Shown: positions 37,238-46,381 of the stretch, piece by piece
Layout: every line of letters begins with the position of its first letter
Position numbering within the stretch: the first letter of the stretch is position 1
Assembly (NCBI GenBank): GCA_026399015.1
Contig: JAPLRS010000029.1
Coordinates: 1 to 64,000 of the forward strand
Source: Methylococcales bacterium
Lineage (GTDB): Bacteria; Pseudomonadota; Gammaproteobacteria; Methylococcales; Methylomonadaceae
Direction of reading: 5' to 3'
Length of the DNA stretch: 64,000 nt
Notes under the pieces: generated by a model
What the model saw: the letters and a program-made list of their open reading frames with translations, nothing else
Databases searched by the model: none
What the model was told of the DNA's origin: nothing
Position numbers and translations under genes: made by a program

Positions 37238-37718
37238 CCTTAACCTCCCTTGAAAATTTAAACATTAAAAATCAATAGCTTTAATTATTTTGTTAATATC
37301 TGATGACAAAAAATTAAAATAATTAGATAAAAAACTGTTTTATATTATATGGTTAAAAAAACAGACAGAAATTATCTCAAAACAATAGTTATTTTAAAAC
37401 ATAATTTTTATTAATTTTTTATGACATTTTCAACACAGTTTCAAATACCTTAAAACGAAATGCAAATATTACAAAATTTAGTTATATAACATACCTTATA
37501 AAGAATTAACCTTTCAAAACCTAGAAAAGGACATTGCTTTTCCGCGGTGTCTGACGGGAAATAGCACTTATAAAACTTTAATTAAACCAGGGTATTATTT
37601 ATTTTCCAATAAGACTTCTGCCTTAATCATTTGTTAAGCTTTGCTGTTTTAAACTTTGACCGAGTTAGATAAAACAAAAGTAAAAAAATTCATTCATTTC
37701 GTCACGGAATATATCTAA
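37238..37718. other. AT-rich spacer between divergent genes
   Basis: About 480 bp, strongly AT-rich, separating the curlin-like gene from the L,D-transpeptidase gene. Both promoters should be here. A GC-richer patch with an AAAAG/CTTTT hairpin lies near 37524-37545; no known riboswitch is recognised. Confidence 0.4.
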
Positions 37719-39071
37719 ATGCTTATAAGCGGCTGTAAAAAACATCTAGTTTTGGGAATTAAATTATTTACATTAATATTCATCAGCACACTATTTAGTG
37801 GCTGTCAGAATTGGTTTTTTAAAGACAATACAGAAACGCTACTCTCACAAGACATAGAAGCACCTTCACCAGAACCTAGATTAGAAACTATCGAAACACA
37901 TGAATTCCAATTAGCCAAAGATCAAACTCTAATTGGCAATATTGCTGTCATTGAAACCCGTGAAAACGATACTTTATCTGACATCGCCAGACATTTTGGA
38001 CTGGGTTACAACGATATTACTAACGCTAATCCAGATATTTCACCATGGACACCTAAAACGGGTAGTCGAGTTATATTGCCAATACAATTTATACTTCCGG
38101 ATGCGCCACATAAGGGCATTGTGTTAAATTTAGCAAACATGCGTATGTTTTATTACCCCAAACAACAACCCGATAAGGTATTTACTTACCCAATTGGCGT
38201 GGGGCGCGATGGATGGAATACGCCCACAGGTGCTACTAGTATCGTTGACAAAAAAGCCAACCCCACTTGGGCCGTACCAGACTCTATTCATAAAGAACAT
38301 CTACTTAAAGGCGATATATTACCCAGCGTAGTCGGCGCTGGACCTAACAACCCCTTAGGACTTTATGCCATGCATTTAGGCTTCCCTAATTATCTAATTC
38401 ATGGCACCAATAAACCTTATGGCATTGGTATGCAAATTAGCCATGGTTGTGTGCAACTATATCCAGAGGATATCGAAGTATTATTCAAAAAAGCCGCCGT
38501 TGGCATGGCCGTAAAAATAATTCATCAACCGTATTTAACGGCTTGGCACGAAGACCAACTCTATCTAGAAGCGAATGCGCCTTTAGAAAAATGGGCACAA
38601 GACAAAGCTAAACTAAAAAAACAGCTACTAAAGCAATTAAAAACCCTTAGTACTAAGAAAAATGTTTCGATTGACTGGAGCAAAGTAGATGCTGTTATCG
38701 AAAAAACCAATGGCATCCCCACGCCAATTCTTGAAAATCCAACAGAACAAAACAACCTAACTGCAAGTGCAATTGAACTAGCCCATCCGGAGCAACTCAA
38801 TCATCAACCGATCGTTGCTGATCTTAAAGACACTGATTGGTCTATTTTTGTGGCAAGTTTTGATGATGAAATAAGGGCCCAACAATTAGCCATGATGCTA
38901 AATCATCAAGGCCCTATCATTCCGGCACGTAAAGTTCAAAAAGATAATAGTTTCCATGTGATAGCGGGGCCTTTTAAAAATAAAAAGGAGGCTAACTTAA
39001 TTGCTAAACGCATAGAGATGGATTTTGAGATTAAAGTAAAGCCGATAAAACCATCGGTGTCAGTTAATTAA
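37719..39071 (+). CDS. L,D-transpeptidase lipoprotein with LysM and SPOR domains
   Basis: A 450-residue envelope enzyme that probably cross-links peptidoglycan or attaches proteins to it. The N-terminus has a signal with lipobox-like FSGC (about Cys 29), a LysM domain near 73-120, and a YkuD catalytic domain (about 135-270) with ISHGCVQL, where H242 and C244 are the catalytic pair. An unusual C-terminal SPOR domain (about 375-445, IFVASFDDEIRAQQLA, FHVIAGPFKNKKEA) would bind denuded septal glycan. The combination suggests action at the division site (inference). Confidence 0.9.
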   Translation: MLISGCKKHLVLGIKLFTLIFISTLFSGCQNWFFKDNTETLLSQDIEAPSPEPRLETIETHEFQLAKDQTLIGNIAVIETRENDTLSDIARHFGLGYNDITNANPDISPWTPKTGSRVILPIQFILPDAPHKGIVLNLANMRMFYYPKQQPDKVFTYPIGVGRDGWNTPTGATSIVDKKANPTWAVPDSIHKEHLLKGDILPSVVGAGPNNPLGLYAMHLGFPNYLIHGTNKPYGIGMQISHGCVQLYPEDIEVLFKKAAVGMAVKIIHQPYLTAWHEDQLYLEANAPLEKWAQDKAKLKKQLLKQLKTLSTKKNVSIDWSKVDAVIEKTNGIPTPILENPTEQNNLTASAIELAHPEQLNHQPIVADLKDTDWSIFVASFDDEIRAQQLAMMLNHQGPIIPARKVQKDNSFHVIAGPFKNKKEANLIAKRIEMDFEIKVKPIKPSVSVN

Positions 39072-39080
39072 TCTATTTAA

Positions 39081-39110
39081 AAAAGGCTCTATAAAGAGCC
39101 TTTTTTTTAT
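39081..39110 (+). terminator. Rho-independent terminator after the L,D-transpeptidase gene
   Basis: Stem AAGGCTCT/AGAGCCTT with ATAA loop, followed by a run of T residues, 10-40 bp after the stop codon. Confidence 0.9.
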
Positions 39111-39274
39111 AACCCATAGCAATAAATTACAGAATTTAAGTACCATTAAATGGCCTAAAAAATTAGATGCTGACAAAAGATTTTCATGAGTTCATAATCT
39201 GCATCGCTGTGACCAACAGTAATTTGTATCCAAAAGGCTTTCCCCCATTTCTTACCTAAAAACGGAAACAAAAA

Positions 39275-39622
39275 ATGAAAAAACTGGCTTTAATTTTATT
39301 GATGCTAAGTACGACAGCACTTGCTGATGAACACCATCACCATGGACATCACGGCGGGTATGGAGGTTATGGTGAGCACGAAGGTGGACATCGTGGCGGT
39401 GATAATGACTGGATTTTACCTGCCATTATAGGCACGGCAATTGTTGGTGGAGCAATGTACGAATATGGAAGGCCATCCCCTCCACCTACTTACTATTACC
39501 CACCTGCTCCGGTTTATCAACAAGCCCCACCTATATACCCAGCCGTACCTTATGGGTATCACCAACAATCGGTGTTTGACCCTAGTTGTAATTGTTATAA
39601 ATACGCTTTAGTGCCTAATTAG
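39275..39622 (+). CDS. Secreted His/Gly/Pro/Tyr-rich protein
   Basis: A 115-residue protein with a clean signal peptide (about 1-17, ending ALA). The mature N-terminus is HHHHGHHGGYGGYGEH, a likely metal-binding stretch. A single hydrophobic segment (ILPAIIGTAIVGGAMYEYG) and a Pro/Tyr-rich tail follow, ending DPSCNCYKYALVP. Similar short proteins occur in methanotrophs and other proteobacteria; function unknown. Confidence 0.7.
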   Translation: MKKLALILLMLSTTALADEHHHHGHHGGYGGYGEHEGGHRGGDNDWILPAIIGTAIVGGAMYEYGRPSPPPTYYYPPAPVYQQAPPIYPAVPYGYHQQSVFDPSCNCYKYALVPN

Positions 39623-39826
39623 TATCAAAAATATTTTTTTGATAAACACCGATAACATATCCAGCATCGGCATAATTATATTCAAGAAAAAATCAACATC
39701 CCATTAAACATACACACGAAAATAATTAATAATTATTTACCTTATACATATATTTACAGCAATATTAGAAAATTACTAAAGTAATATAAATTGTAATTTA
39801 ATTCGAAAAGCACTTATTTTTCAGAT

Positions 39827-39865
39827 TAAAAAAAAGGGCTGTTGCCTAATAATAGACAACAGCCC
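39827..39865 (-). terminator. Rho-independent terminator of the S8 protease gene
   Basis: Stem GGGCTGTTG (39836-39844) with CAACAGCCC (39857-39865). On the minus strand it is followed by a T run (A tract 39827-39835), 14 bp beyond the stop codon. Confidence 0.9.
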
Positions 39866-39878
39866 CTATTTACTATTA

Positions 39879-42086
39879 TTAATTTAACAAGACATTATCA
39901 ACATAAAAACTACTCACTAAAGAAGCGTTTTCAACTTCATGAAATTGCAACTTAATGGTTTGACCTTTGTAAGCCGATAAATCAAAACTCTTTAACAAAT
40001 AACCCGTAGATTTATTTAAATTAGAATACGTAGCAAGTGTGCTTATCACGGCACCTGTAGAGTTATTAACAACATTCACTTGCAAAGTATCTTTAACTAA
40101 TGTTGTTGTCGTTTCATTAGTGTTAATTTTCAACTGAAAGCTCAAGGTTGGTTTACAAGCATTTGCAGGAATAGTAACGACTTGAACTAAATCAGCAACT
40201 GACGCCTTCCCTGTCCCGCCTAACCACGCCACCCATTTACCGTTATATGCAATTGCAGACCCAAGGCTCTGAATCGCTCTAGAACTGCCCCAAGAAACTG
40301 ATTTACCCAATTCAAAATCAGGGTTAACAATTTGCTGACTCATTGCAACACACGTTGGAGCAACGTTATTAACAGTCACTGCAACCGTACTTGAAACAGA
40401 GGAGTTTCCTGCTGTGTCAAACGCCTTCACTGTTAAGTTATAGGGTACATTAGCACCTAAAGGTGTACTCCAACTCAAAGAATATATAGAACCAGATGTA
40501 GGAGTAGTCACAGATCCTAATAATGTAGCTCCTGCATAAAACTCAACTTTAGCAATACCAATGTTATCTATTGCAGTAGCCGTTAAATTAACCACGCCAG
40601 TTAATACCGAATTAGCAATTGGATTTTGCAAACTAGCATTAGGTGGTGTTGTATCAGGTACTACAGGAGGAGTAGATGGCGCTCCTGTATAAAGCAATAA
40701 ATTTGGCGATCCTACGCCTAGTCCGACTACTTTATTGAGTGTAGCATTTTGTAAAATACCTGCTTCAACTTGAGCAGGTGTAGGCGTAAAAGTAGGAGTG
40801 GTATTATTAGCTAAATACAATGCTGCCGCCCCGGCCACATGTGGCGATGCCATTGAGGTACCACTGAGCGTAGCAGTAGCCGTATTACTCGTAATCCCAG
40901 CCGAAGTGATAATGTCCCCAGGAGCAAATAAATCTACACACTTTCCATAATTAGACCATGAAGGCTTAGTGTCTAAACTATTAGTGGCGGCAACAGAAAT
41001 TGCTGTCGATTCGGATGCAGGTGATGTAGTACAAGCATCAACGGCACTATTACCGGCTGCCACAGCATAAACAACACCTGAGCTAATAGAGTTAGCCATC
41101 GCCGCATTAAGAGTTAAATCAACAATACCGGTTCCTAAACTCATATTAGCAACCGCTGGCCCAACTCTATTTTTAGTTACATAATCAATACCAGAAATAA
41201 CGCCTGAAATAGTTCCTGACCCAGCACAATCAAGCACTTTAACAGCAACTAAATTAACACCTTTAGCTACACCATAAGTATTTCCGCCTATCGTACCAGC
41301 GACATGAGTACCATGACCATTACAATCTGTATCAACAAAATCACCTGCAAAATTTGCGCCCCATGTAGCGCGACCACCAAACTCTTGATGAGTTGTTAAG
41401 ATACCTGTATCAATCACATAAGCAGTAACACCCGCCCCCGTGTTGTTATAAAGATAACTTGTATCTAAAGGCAAAGATGTTTGATCAATTCTATCTAATC
41501 CCCAAGTAGGAACAGGATTTTGTGTGAAATTAGCATGCACTAAACCGTCTTGCTGAACAAATGCGACATCAGAATCATTTGCAAGTTTTTCTGCTTGAAA
41601 TGGAGTCATTCTGACCGTCATGCCTCTTACAGCATGAGTCCATGTATTGTCTCTAGTCCCACCATGCCTATAAGTTAAAGTATCGGCTAAATCATCAACA
41701 TCAGCTTTAATATCACCGGAGTAGTAAATCGATTCCGCGCCTACTGACGTCTCATTAAAAACAACTATATATTGATTTGGGATGGATTCATTTGCCTTAA
41801 CTACACTAGGACTTGCTTTTTGAATCTGAGCACTGGTAAGCCTTTCATCTATTTCTGTAATTTGATCTGATTCATTTGCATTATCAGTAAAATTTGTTTC
41901 GTTAGGCGCGTCATAATCAACAACATTATTGTCGTCATCAATGAAAGACGAATCTGAAACGACCGCATTATTCGATGATCTGCTAGCATACTGTCCATTA
42001 TAAAAATCAGCTGACACATCACTACTCATTAAAGTAAGCGTCATTGAACAAGCCGAGATAAGCTTAACTTTTATATGGTTAGACAT
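39879..42086 (-). CDS. Secreted subtilisin-like serine protease (S8) with Ig-like and C-terminal domains
   Basis: Extracellular protease of 735 residues from the ATG at 42084-42086, chosen because AAAAGGT precedes it; a longer frame to 42146 is unlikely. Order: signal peptide, acidic spacer, I9 propeptide inhibitor (about 105-185), peptidase domain with the complete Asp/His/Ser triad in AYVIDTGI, GHGTHVAGT and SGTSMASPHVAG. A bacterial Ig-like domain (about 485-575) and a jelly-roll-like C-terminal domain (about 585-735) follow. It resembles proteinase K/aqualysin-type enzymes. It has its own terminator and no secretion partner nearby. Confidence 0.93.
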   Translation of the reverse strand: MSNHIKVKLISACSMTLTLMSSDVSADFYNGQYASRSSNNAVVSDSSFIDDDNNVVDYDAPNETNFTDNANESDQITEIDERLTSAQIQKASPSVVKANESIPNQYIVVFNETSVGAESIYYSGDIKADVDDLADTLTYRHGGTRDNTWTHAVRGMTVRMTPFQAEKLANDSDVAFVQQDGLVHANFTQNPVPTWGLDRIDQTSLPLDTSYLYNNTGAGVTAYVIDTGILTTHQEFGGRATWGANFAGDFVDTDCNGHGTHVAGTIGGNTYGVAKGVNLVAVKVLDCAGSGTISGVISGIDYVTKNRVGPAVANMSLGTGIVDLTLNAAMANSISSGVVYAVAAGNSAVDACTTSPASESTAISVAATNSLDTKPSWSNYGKCVDLFAPGDIITSAGITSNTATATLSGTSMASPHVAGAAALYLANNTTPTFTPTPAQVEAGILQNATLNKVVGLGVGSPNLLLYTGAPSTPPVVPDTTPPNASLQNPIANSVLTGVVNLTATAIDNIGIAKVEFYAGATLLGSVTTPTSGSIYSLSWSTPLGANVPYNLTVKAFDTAGNSSVSSTVAVTVNNVAPTCVAMSQQIVNPDFELGKSVSWGSSRAIQSLGSAIAYNGKWVAWLGGTGKASVADLVQVVTIPANACKPTLSFQLKINTNETTTTLVKDTLQVNVVNNSTGAVISTLATYSNLNKSTGYLLKSFDLSAYKGQTIKLQFHEVENASLVSSFYVDNVLLN

Positions 42087-42146
42087 ATTAATACCTTTTA
42101 ATTTGGATACTGAATAACATTTACGTAAAACAATCAGTTCAAGCAA

Positions 42147-42583
42147 TACTTATTTTGCGAGCACTTATCAATCATTTCACATCTCCCTCACTAATTTATA
42201 ATTTCAATTTTATAAAGCATGAGAGAATTTTTTAAAAAACTATAATTTGTGCATGCTAATTTACAGCTTTAATATACATTAATAAAGTAATATTTTTTTT
42301 AAAAACAGCCCTCATGAACAGCACTTTTCTAGAAAAAATATTAAAATAATTCCAAATAAAATAAATAGCCAGGTATCACTAAAATTACGTAAAAAAATAA
42401 AAAAACAATATAAAACATAAAATTAAAAAATAACCATAAAAAATTATGTAAAATTTATATCGAAAAGTTATGCACCATCAATCAAATCACATAAGTTAAT
42501 TTATTTAACTTTATTTTTTTTATAAATCTCTTAATAAACAGAAAAGTTATACAACAATTTAAAAAATGAACTTAAATTTCCTA
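42147..42583. other. AT-rich gene-free spacer
   Basis: About 440 bp of extremely AT-rich DNA upstream of the S8 protease gene, with long A and T runs. No ORF, RNA gene or clear promoter is assigned. Confidence 0.4.
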
Positions 42584-43144
42584 CTAGGAAAATTGACTCT
42601 CGATAACTGTTTTATTTTTTAACGGTAAACTGACAGATAGAGAAATTTGCCCAGCAAAAATTTGTTCAACAATATGCCCATCTAACTTCTTTAAGGCGTA
42701 ATCGAACGCTTGAAACTTTTCGTAATCTAAAGTGAAATGAACAACCGTCATCTCAATGTAGGGCTGTAATTCTGAAATATCTAGCACCTGTTTTGCCATT
42801 TGCCCATAAGCGCGAGTAAGCCCTCCCGCCCCTAACTTAACACCTCCAAAATAACGAATAACAACAACCAAAACATTAATGATATTTTTACCCTCAAGAT
42901 GTTGAAAAATCGGCTTACCCGCCGTACCAGTGGGTTCGCCTGCATCAAAAAAACGATAAACAATACTCTCAGAAGTTTTTATACGATAAGCAAATGCAAT
43001 ATGATGAGCATGTGGATGCTTGGCCTGCAATTTTTTTAAATGAGACACGACATCTTGTTCAGTGATAATAGGAAAAATAAAACTAATAAACCGAGATTTT
43101 TTTATAATCTCTTCACATTGATAAGAACCCGTTACATGAAACAT
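42584..43144 (-). CDS. yigZ: YigZ/IMPACT family protein
   Basis: A 186-residue cytoplasmic protein of the YigZ/IMPACT family. The start at 43142-43144 (MFHVTGSYQCEEIIKKSRF) fits the family; a longer frame to 43198 would overlap the divergent gene. The signature GEPTGTAGKPI (about 67-77) and VVIRYFGGVKLGAGGLTRAYG (about 90-110) are intact. The C-terminal domain is shorter than in E. coli YigZ, ending near QISLSVSLPLKN. The exact role is unsettled. Confidence 0.88.
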   Translation of the reverse strand: MFHVTGSYQCEEIIKKSRFISFIFPIITEQDVVSHLKKLQAKHPHAHHIAFAYRIKTSESIVYRFFDAGEPTGTAGKPIFQHLEGKNIINVLVVVIRYFGGVKLGAGGLTRAYGQMAKQVLDISELQPYIEMTVVHFTLDYEKFQAFDYALKKLDGHIVEQIFAGQISLSVSLPLKNKTVIESQFS

Positions 43145-43177
43145 TTTTGCTATGAATAAATGAAGGTGAATGACTGT

Positions 43178-43645
43178 ATGCAATTTCCAACTGCACAAAA
43201 CAACTTTTTACTTGAACACGCCCTACTTCTTAGTAGTAGTTATAATCGATTGCTACGAAAAGACCTAATAAGCCATTCAAAATCAGACTCAGAATTAGGC
43301 GAACAATTATTTCACGCCCCCTTTGCCTTAGTCAGCCATAATACTGACAGCAACCCCATTTTTAATTACACCAATTTAAAAGCCTTAGAATTGTTTGAGT
43401 TAAATTGGGAGGCTTTTACCCAACTCCCTTCTAAACTATCTGCAGAACCGGTTAACCAAACCGAGCGGGAACGATTATTAGCTCAAGTAACTCAAAAGGG
43501 GTATATCGATAATTATGCGGGGATAAGAATATCTAGCTCGGGTCAGCGTTTTATGATTAAAAATGCCGTTGTTTGGAATTTACATGATGATAAAGGCAAC
43601 TACAAAGGTCAAGCTGCCTGCTTTGCAGATTGGGAATTTATATAA
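43178..43645 (+). CDS. MEKHLA-domain protein
   Basis: A 155-residue protein with a PAS-like MEKHLA fold: LLEHALLLSSSYNRLLRKDL, APFALVSHNTDSNPIFNYTNLKALELFELNWEAFTQLPS, and GQRFMIKNAVVWNL. The ATG at 43178 (MQFPTAQN) is preferred over 43160. It is likely a small ligand- or flavin-binding sensory domain without an attached output; function unknown. It is divergent from yigZ. Confidence 0.85.
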   Translation: MQFPTAQNNFLLEHALLLSSSYNRLLRKDLISHSKSDSELGEQLFHAPFALVSHNTDSNPIFNYTNLKALELFELNWEAFTQLPSKLSAEPVNQTERERLLAQVTQKGYIDNYAGIRISSSGQRFMIKNAVVWNLHDDKGNYKGQAACFADWEFI

Positions 43646-43779
43646 TTGATTAGATCTAATGTTGTTGTGGCTCTTTAAAACATTTAATAACTGCCAACTG
43701 CTTATTATGCAAATAAAAAGACAGCGTTTAGTAAATCTGCCTTTTTAATTATGATGTATCGTTTAACTAATGCTCAATC

Positions 43780-44016
43780 TTAAGATTGTATAATCTTGAG
43801 CAACTCATCTTTGAGCGCTAAACGATTCTTTTTTAAATCATGTACATAATCATCTGCATGTACTTCAACTTCAGTCTCGCAACGACGAACTAAATGATCT
43901 AATTCATCATATTCGTTGAATAACTTTGCAAAATGAGTATTGCTTAATTTTAATTCATGAATACGATCTTTATATTCGGGTAGTTCGTGTACTAAGTCGT
44001 GCTTTTCACCTAACAT
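43780..44016 (-). CDS. YdcH/DUF465 family protein
   Basis: A 78-residue charged helical protein with the DUF465 pattern HDLVHELPEYKDRIHELKLSNTHFAKLFNEYDELDHLVRR, interrupted here for length, and the C-terminal VHDLKKNRLALKDELLKI. The protein probably forms a coiled-coil hairpin. Function unknown. It lies 95 bp from the kdpE-like gene on the same strand. Confidence 0.85.
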   Translation of the reverse strand: MLGEKHDLVHELPEYKDRIHELKLSNTHFAKLFNEYDELDHLVRRCETEVEVHADDYVHDLKKNRLALKDELLKIIQS

Positions 44017-44111
44017 ACTTATCTTCTCATCTAATAGTTTAAAGAGTTTATCCGCTACAATAACGAATTGACCATAGTATAAGCTAGAAACCTCTAATTT
44101 CCTTAGTTTTA

Positions 44112-44813
44112 CTAATTGTTTTCATTTAAACGATAACCAACACCCGCTTCTGTTAATAAATAACGTGGAGAAGCAGGATTAGACTCTAATTTATGTCGCA
44201 GTTGCCCCATATAAATTCTTAAATAATGACTATGCTCGATATGACTCACACCCCATACTTTTTCAAGTAAATGTCTATGCGTCACGACAAAACCCGCATG
44301 TCTAACCAACTCCGAAAGCAAATTAAACTCTATGGGTGTTAAGTTCACTTCTTTAGCACCAACAAAAACCCGACGCCGAGTAAGTTCTATTGTTAAATCC
44401 CCCACCCGGAATACTTCATTGGCACCACCACTAGGATTTTTTGCAACCCGTCTCAATAAAGCATTTATGCGCGAAATGAGCACAGACGGACTAAAAGGCT
44501 TGGTGAGATAATCATCAGCACCATGATCCAATGCTTGGGTAATATCTTCTTCTTGATCACGAGCAGATAAGACAATAATAGGTACCTCTGAGCCTTTACG
44601 AAAACGGCAGATCAACTCCTGACCATCAATATCTGGTAAACCTAAATCTAAAATTAACAAACTAGGCTGATGCTTTCTAGCCATCACCAACCCCTCTTGA
44701 CCTGTTAAACTCGTAACAACTTGGTAATTAAAGCTTTCTAGCGTTGTTCTTAGTAAGATATGTAATTGATAGTTATCTTCAATCACCAGAATCAGAGGCT
44801 TTACCGATTTCAT
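44112..44813 (-). CDS. KdpE-like response regulator (OmpR family)
   Basis: A 233-residue regulator with a receiver domain (about 6-118; phospho-acceptor D56 in LLILDLGLPD) and a winged-helix DNA-binding domain (about 135-230; LTPIEFNLLSELVRHAG). Its closest look is KdpE. Its ATG overlaps the stop codon of the kinase gene by 4 bp (ATGA). No kdpFABC is present; the upstream gene is an NhaD antiporter, so it may control Na+/H+ rather than K+ transport (inference). Confidence 0.88.
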   Translation of the reverse strand: MKSVKPLILVIEDNYQLHILLRTTLESFNYQVVTSLTGQEGLVMARKHQPSLLILDLGLPDIDGQELICRFRKGSEVPIIVLSARDQEEDITQALDHGADDYLTKPFSPSVLISRINALLRRVAKNPSGGANEVFRVGDLTIELTRRRVFVGAKEVNLTPIEFNLLSELVRHAGFVVTHRHLLEKVWGVSHIEHSHYLRIYMGQLRHKLESNPASPRYLLTEAGVGYRLNENN

Positions 44814-46381
44814 AAATCATCCTTTTCTTCCAAATCAATACTTGGAGGACACTCCAAAACAGGAAGATATATTTTAAACAATGCACCACCTCCACTGCGA
44901 TTAGTCACCTGAATTCTGCCTGCATGGGCCTCAACAATTGCTCGACAAATTGATAACCCAAGACCAACACCACTTTGGGCGCTTTCTTCATGAATACGAA
45001 AAAACTTCTCAAATACCTTTTGCTGATAAATCTCGTTAATACCAGTACCATGATCGGCTACAGAAATAACGAGTCCATTTTGAGAGGGTTCCACCAAAAT
45101 ATCAATCGGCAAAGCTAATGGAGAATACTTATCAGCGTTATCCAATAAATTAACGAGCACCTGTTGTAACAAAACCGCATCTACATGAATTAAAGCCAAA
45201 TGCTCTGGCATAACTATATTAATTTTTCGATCTTTAAGTTTTTTATCTAAACGACGAATCGCACTGCCAATGATTTCTTCAGGCGTATACCACTGCTTAT
45301 TTAAGACCACTTCCCCGGCTTCTAATCTAGCCATATCTAAAATCTTAATAGTTAAATCTGACATACGTTGCGCTTCTTCACTTATCACTGTCAGTAATTT
45401 TTTCTTACCATCATTATCTAGAAACGCCGCATTAACATCTAAAGTACTTGCAGCCCCTACAATTGTCGCTAATGGATTTCTTAAATCATGGGAAATACTA
45501 CTTAATAAAGAACTTCTCAAGGTTTCAGCCTGCATCTTTAATGTTGCAGTCTTTGCTTGTTCAGCAGATCTAGCCCTCTCTAAGGCATGAACGATTTGAT
45601 TAACATAAGTATCGAGTAATTGGCGCTGGTCCGAAAGAAACAGCAAACCATCTTCTTTAGATTCAAGCACTAACACACCAATACAACCTGTTGAACCATT
45701 AAGTGGCATATATCTAAGTGCTTCTGAAGAAAAATGTACTAATCCATTTCCAGCCATCTCACCATTTTTAAGCACCCATTCTGCAATATCCAACACTAAC
45801 TTTGAATGTAACGCAGAATGCGAAGTTAACAGAACAGAGTCACTCAACCGTCCTTCAGAATCAGGAAATAAAAATAAATTCTCCCCACCAAATTCAGCAT
45901 TTATATGTCGCAATCCAATATCACTGATATCTATTTCTAAACGAGCTTCTGCCAACTCTTTACTTAAATTATAAAGAGCAGAAGCGCGCCGCTCTCTCTG
46001 CGCCGCAACTTTAGCTTGATTACGTATATTTTCTGCTTGATTACTGGTAACAACACCTATCACTAACATAACGATCAGCCCCACTAGATTCTCTTGATCA
46101 GCAATTTCTAATGAAAAAATAGGGGGAGCAAAGAAAAAAGCGAAGGCAACTGCACTCGTAAAAGATGCCAAAATGGAGGATAAAAAACCAAAATGAAGGG
46201 CAATAAAAAACACCCCTAACAAGTAAAACATTAAAATATTACTTGAAGTTAATAAATCACGAAAAGGCCAATCAAACAATGTTAATAGACTAGGAACCAG
46301 CAACCCTAAAAGTATGTTTCCATAAACATACTTATTAAAATATTGCTTACCGCCCCCTTTCCAATGATGAGGGTCTGTCAT
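44810..46381 (-). CDS. KdpD-like sensor histidine kinase lacking the N-terminal KdpD domain
   Basis: A 523-residue inner-membrane kinase. Four membrane helices of DUF4118 type (about 20-115) come first, with no preceding KdpD/Usp-type cytoplasmic domain, which in E. coli KdpD occupies about 400 residues. A GAF-like segment (about 140-270) leads to the H-box SHDLRNPLATIVGA (His near 297) and an ATPase domain with NLLDNADKYSP and GVGLGLSICRAIVEAHAG. It is tightly packed between nhaD and the response-regulator gene. Confidence 0.9.
   Translation of the reverse strand: MTDPHHWKGGGKQYFNKYVYGNILLGLLVPSLLTLFDWPFRDLLTSSNILMFYLLGVFFIALHFGFLSSILASFTSAVAFAFFFAPPIFSLEIADQENLVGLIVMLVIGVVTSNQAENIRNQAKVAAQRERRASALYNLSKELAEARLEIDISDIGLRHINAEFGGENLFLFPDSEGRLSDSVLLTSHSALHSKLVLDIAEWVLKNGEMAGNGLVHFSSEALRYMPLNGSTGCIGVLVLESKEDGLLFLSDQRQLLDTYVNQIVHALERARSAEQAKTATLKMQAETLRSSLLSSISHDLRNPLATIVGAASTLDVNAAFLDNDGKKKLLTVISEEAQRMSDLTIKILDMARLEAGEVVLNKQWYTPEEIIGSAIRRLDKKLKDRKINIVMPEHLALIHVDAVLLQQVLVNLLDNADKYSPLALPIDILVEPSQNGLVISVADHGTGINEIYQQKVFEKFFRIHEESAQSGVGLGLSICRAIVEAHAGRIQVTNRSGGGALFKIYLPVLECPPSIDLEEKDDL

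Noticed and set aside
37520-37570. Cyclic-di-GMP riboswitch before the L,D-transpeptidase gene
   Set aside because: There is a GC-richer patch with a small hairpin, but the conserved riboswitch core sequences are not found.
43160-43198. Long N-terminal form of YigZ starting at 43198
   Set aside because: It would overlap the divergent MEKHLA gene, and the extra residues do not fit the family; the ATG at 43144 does.
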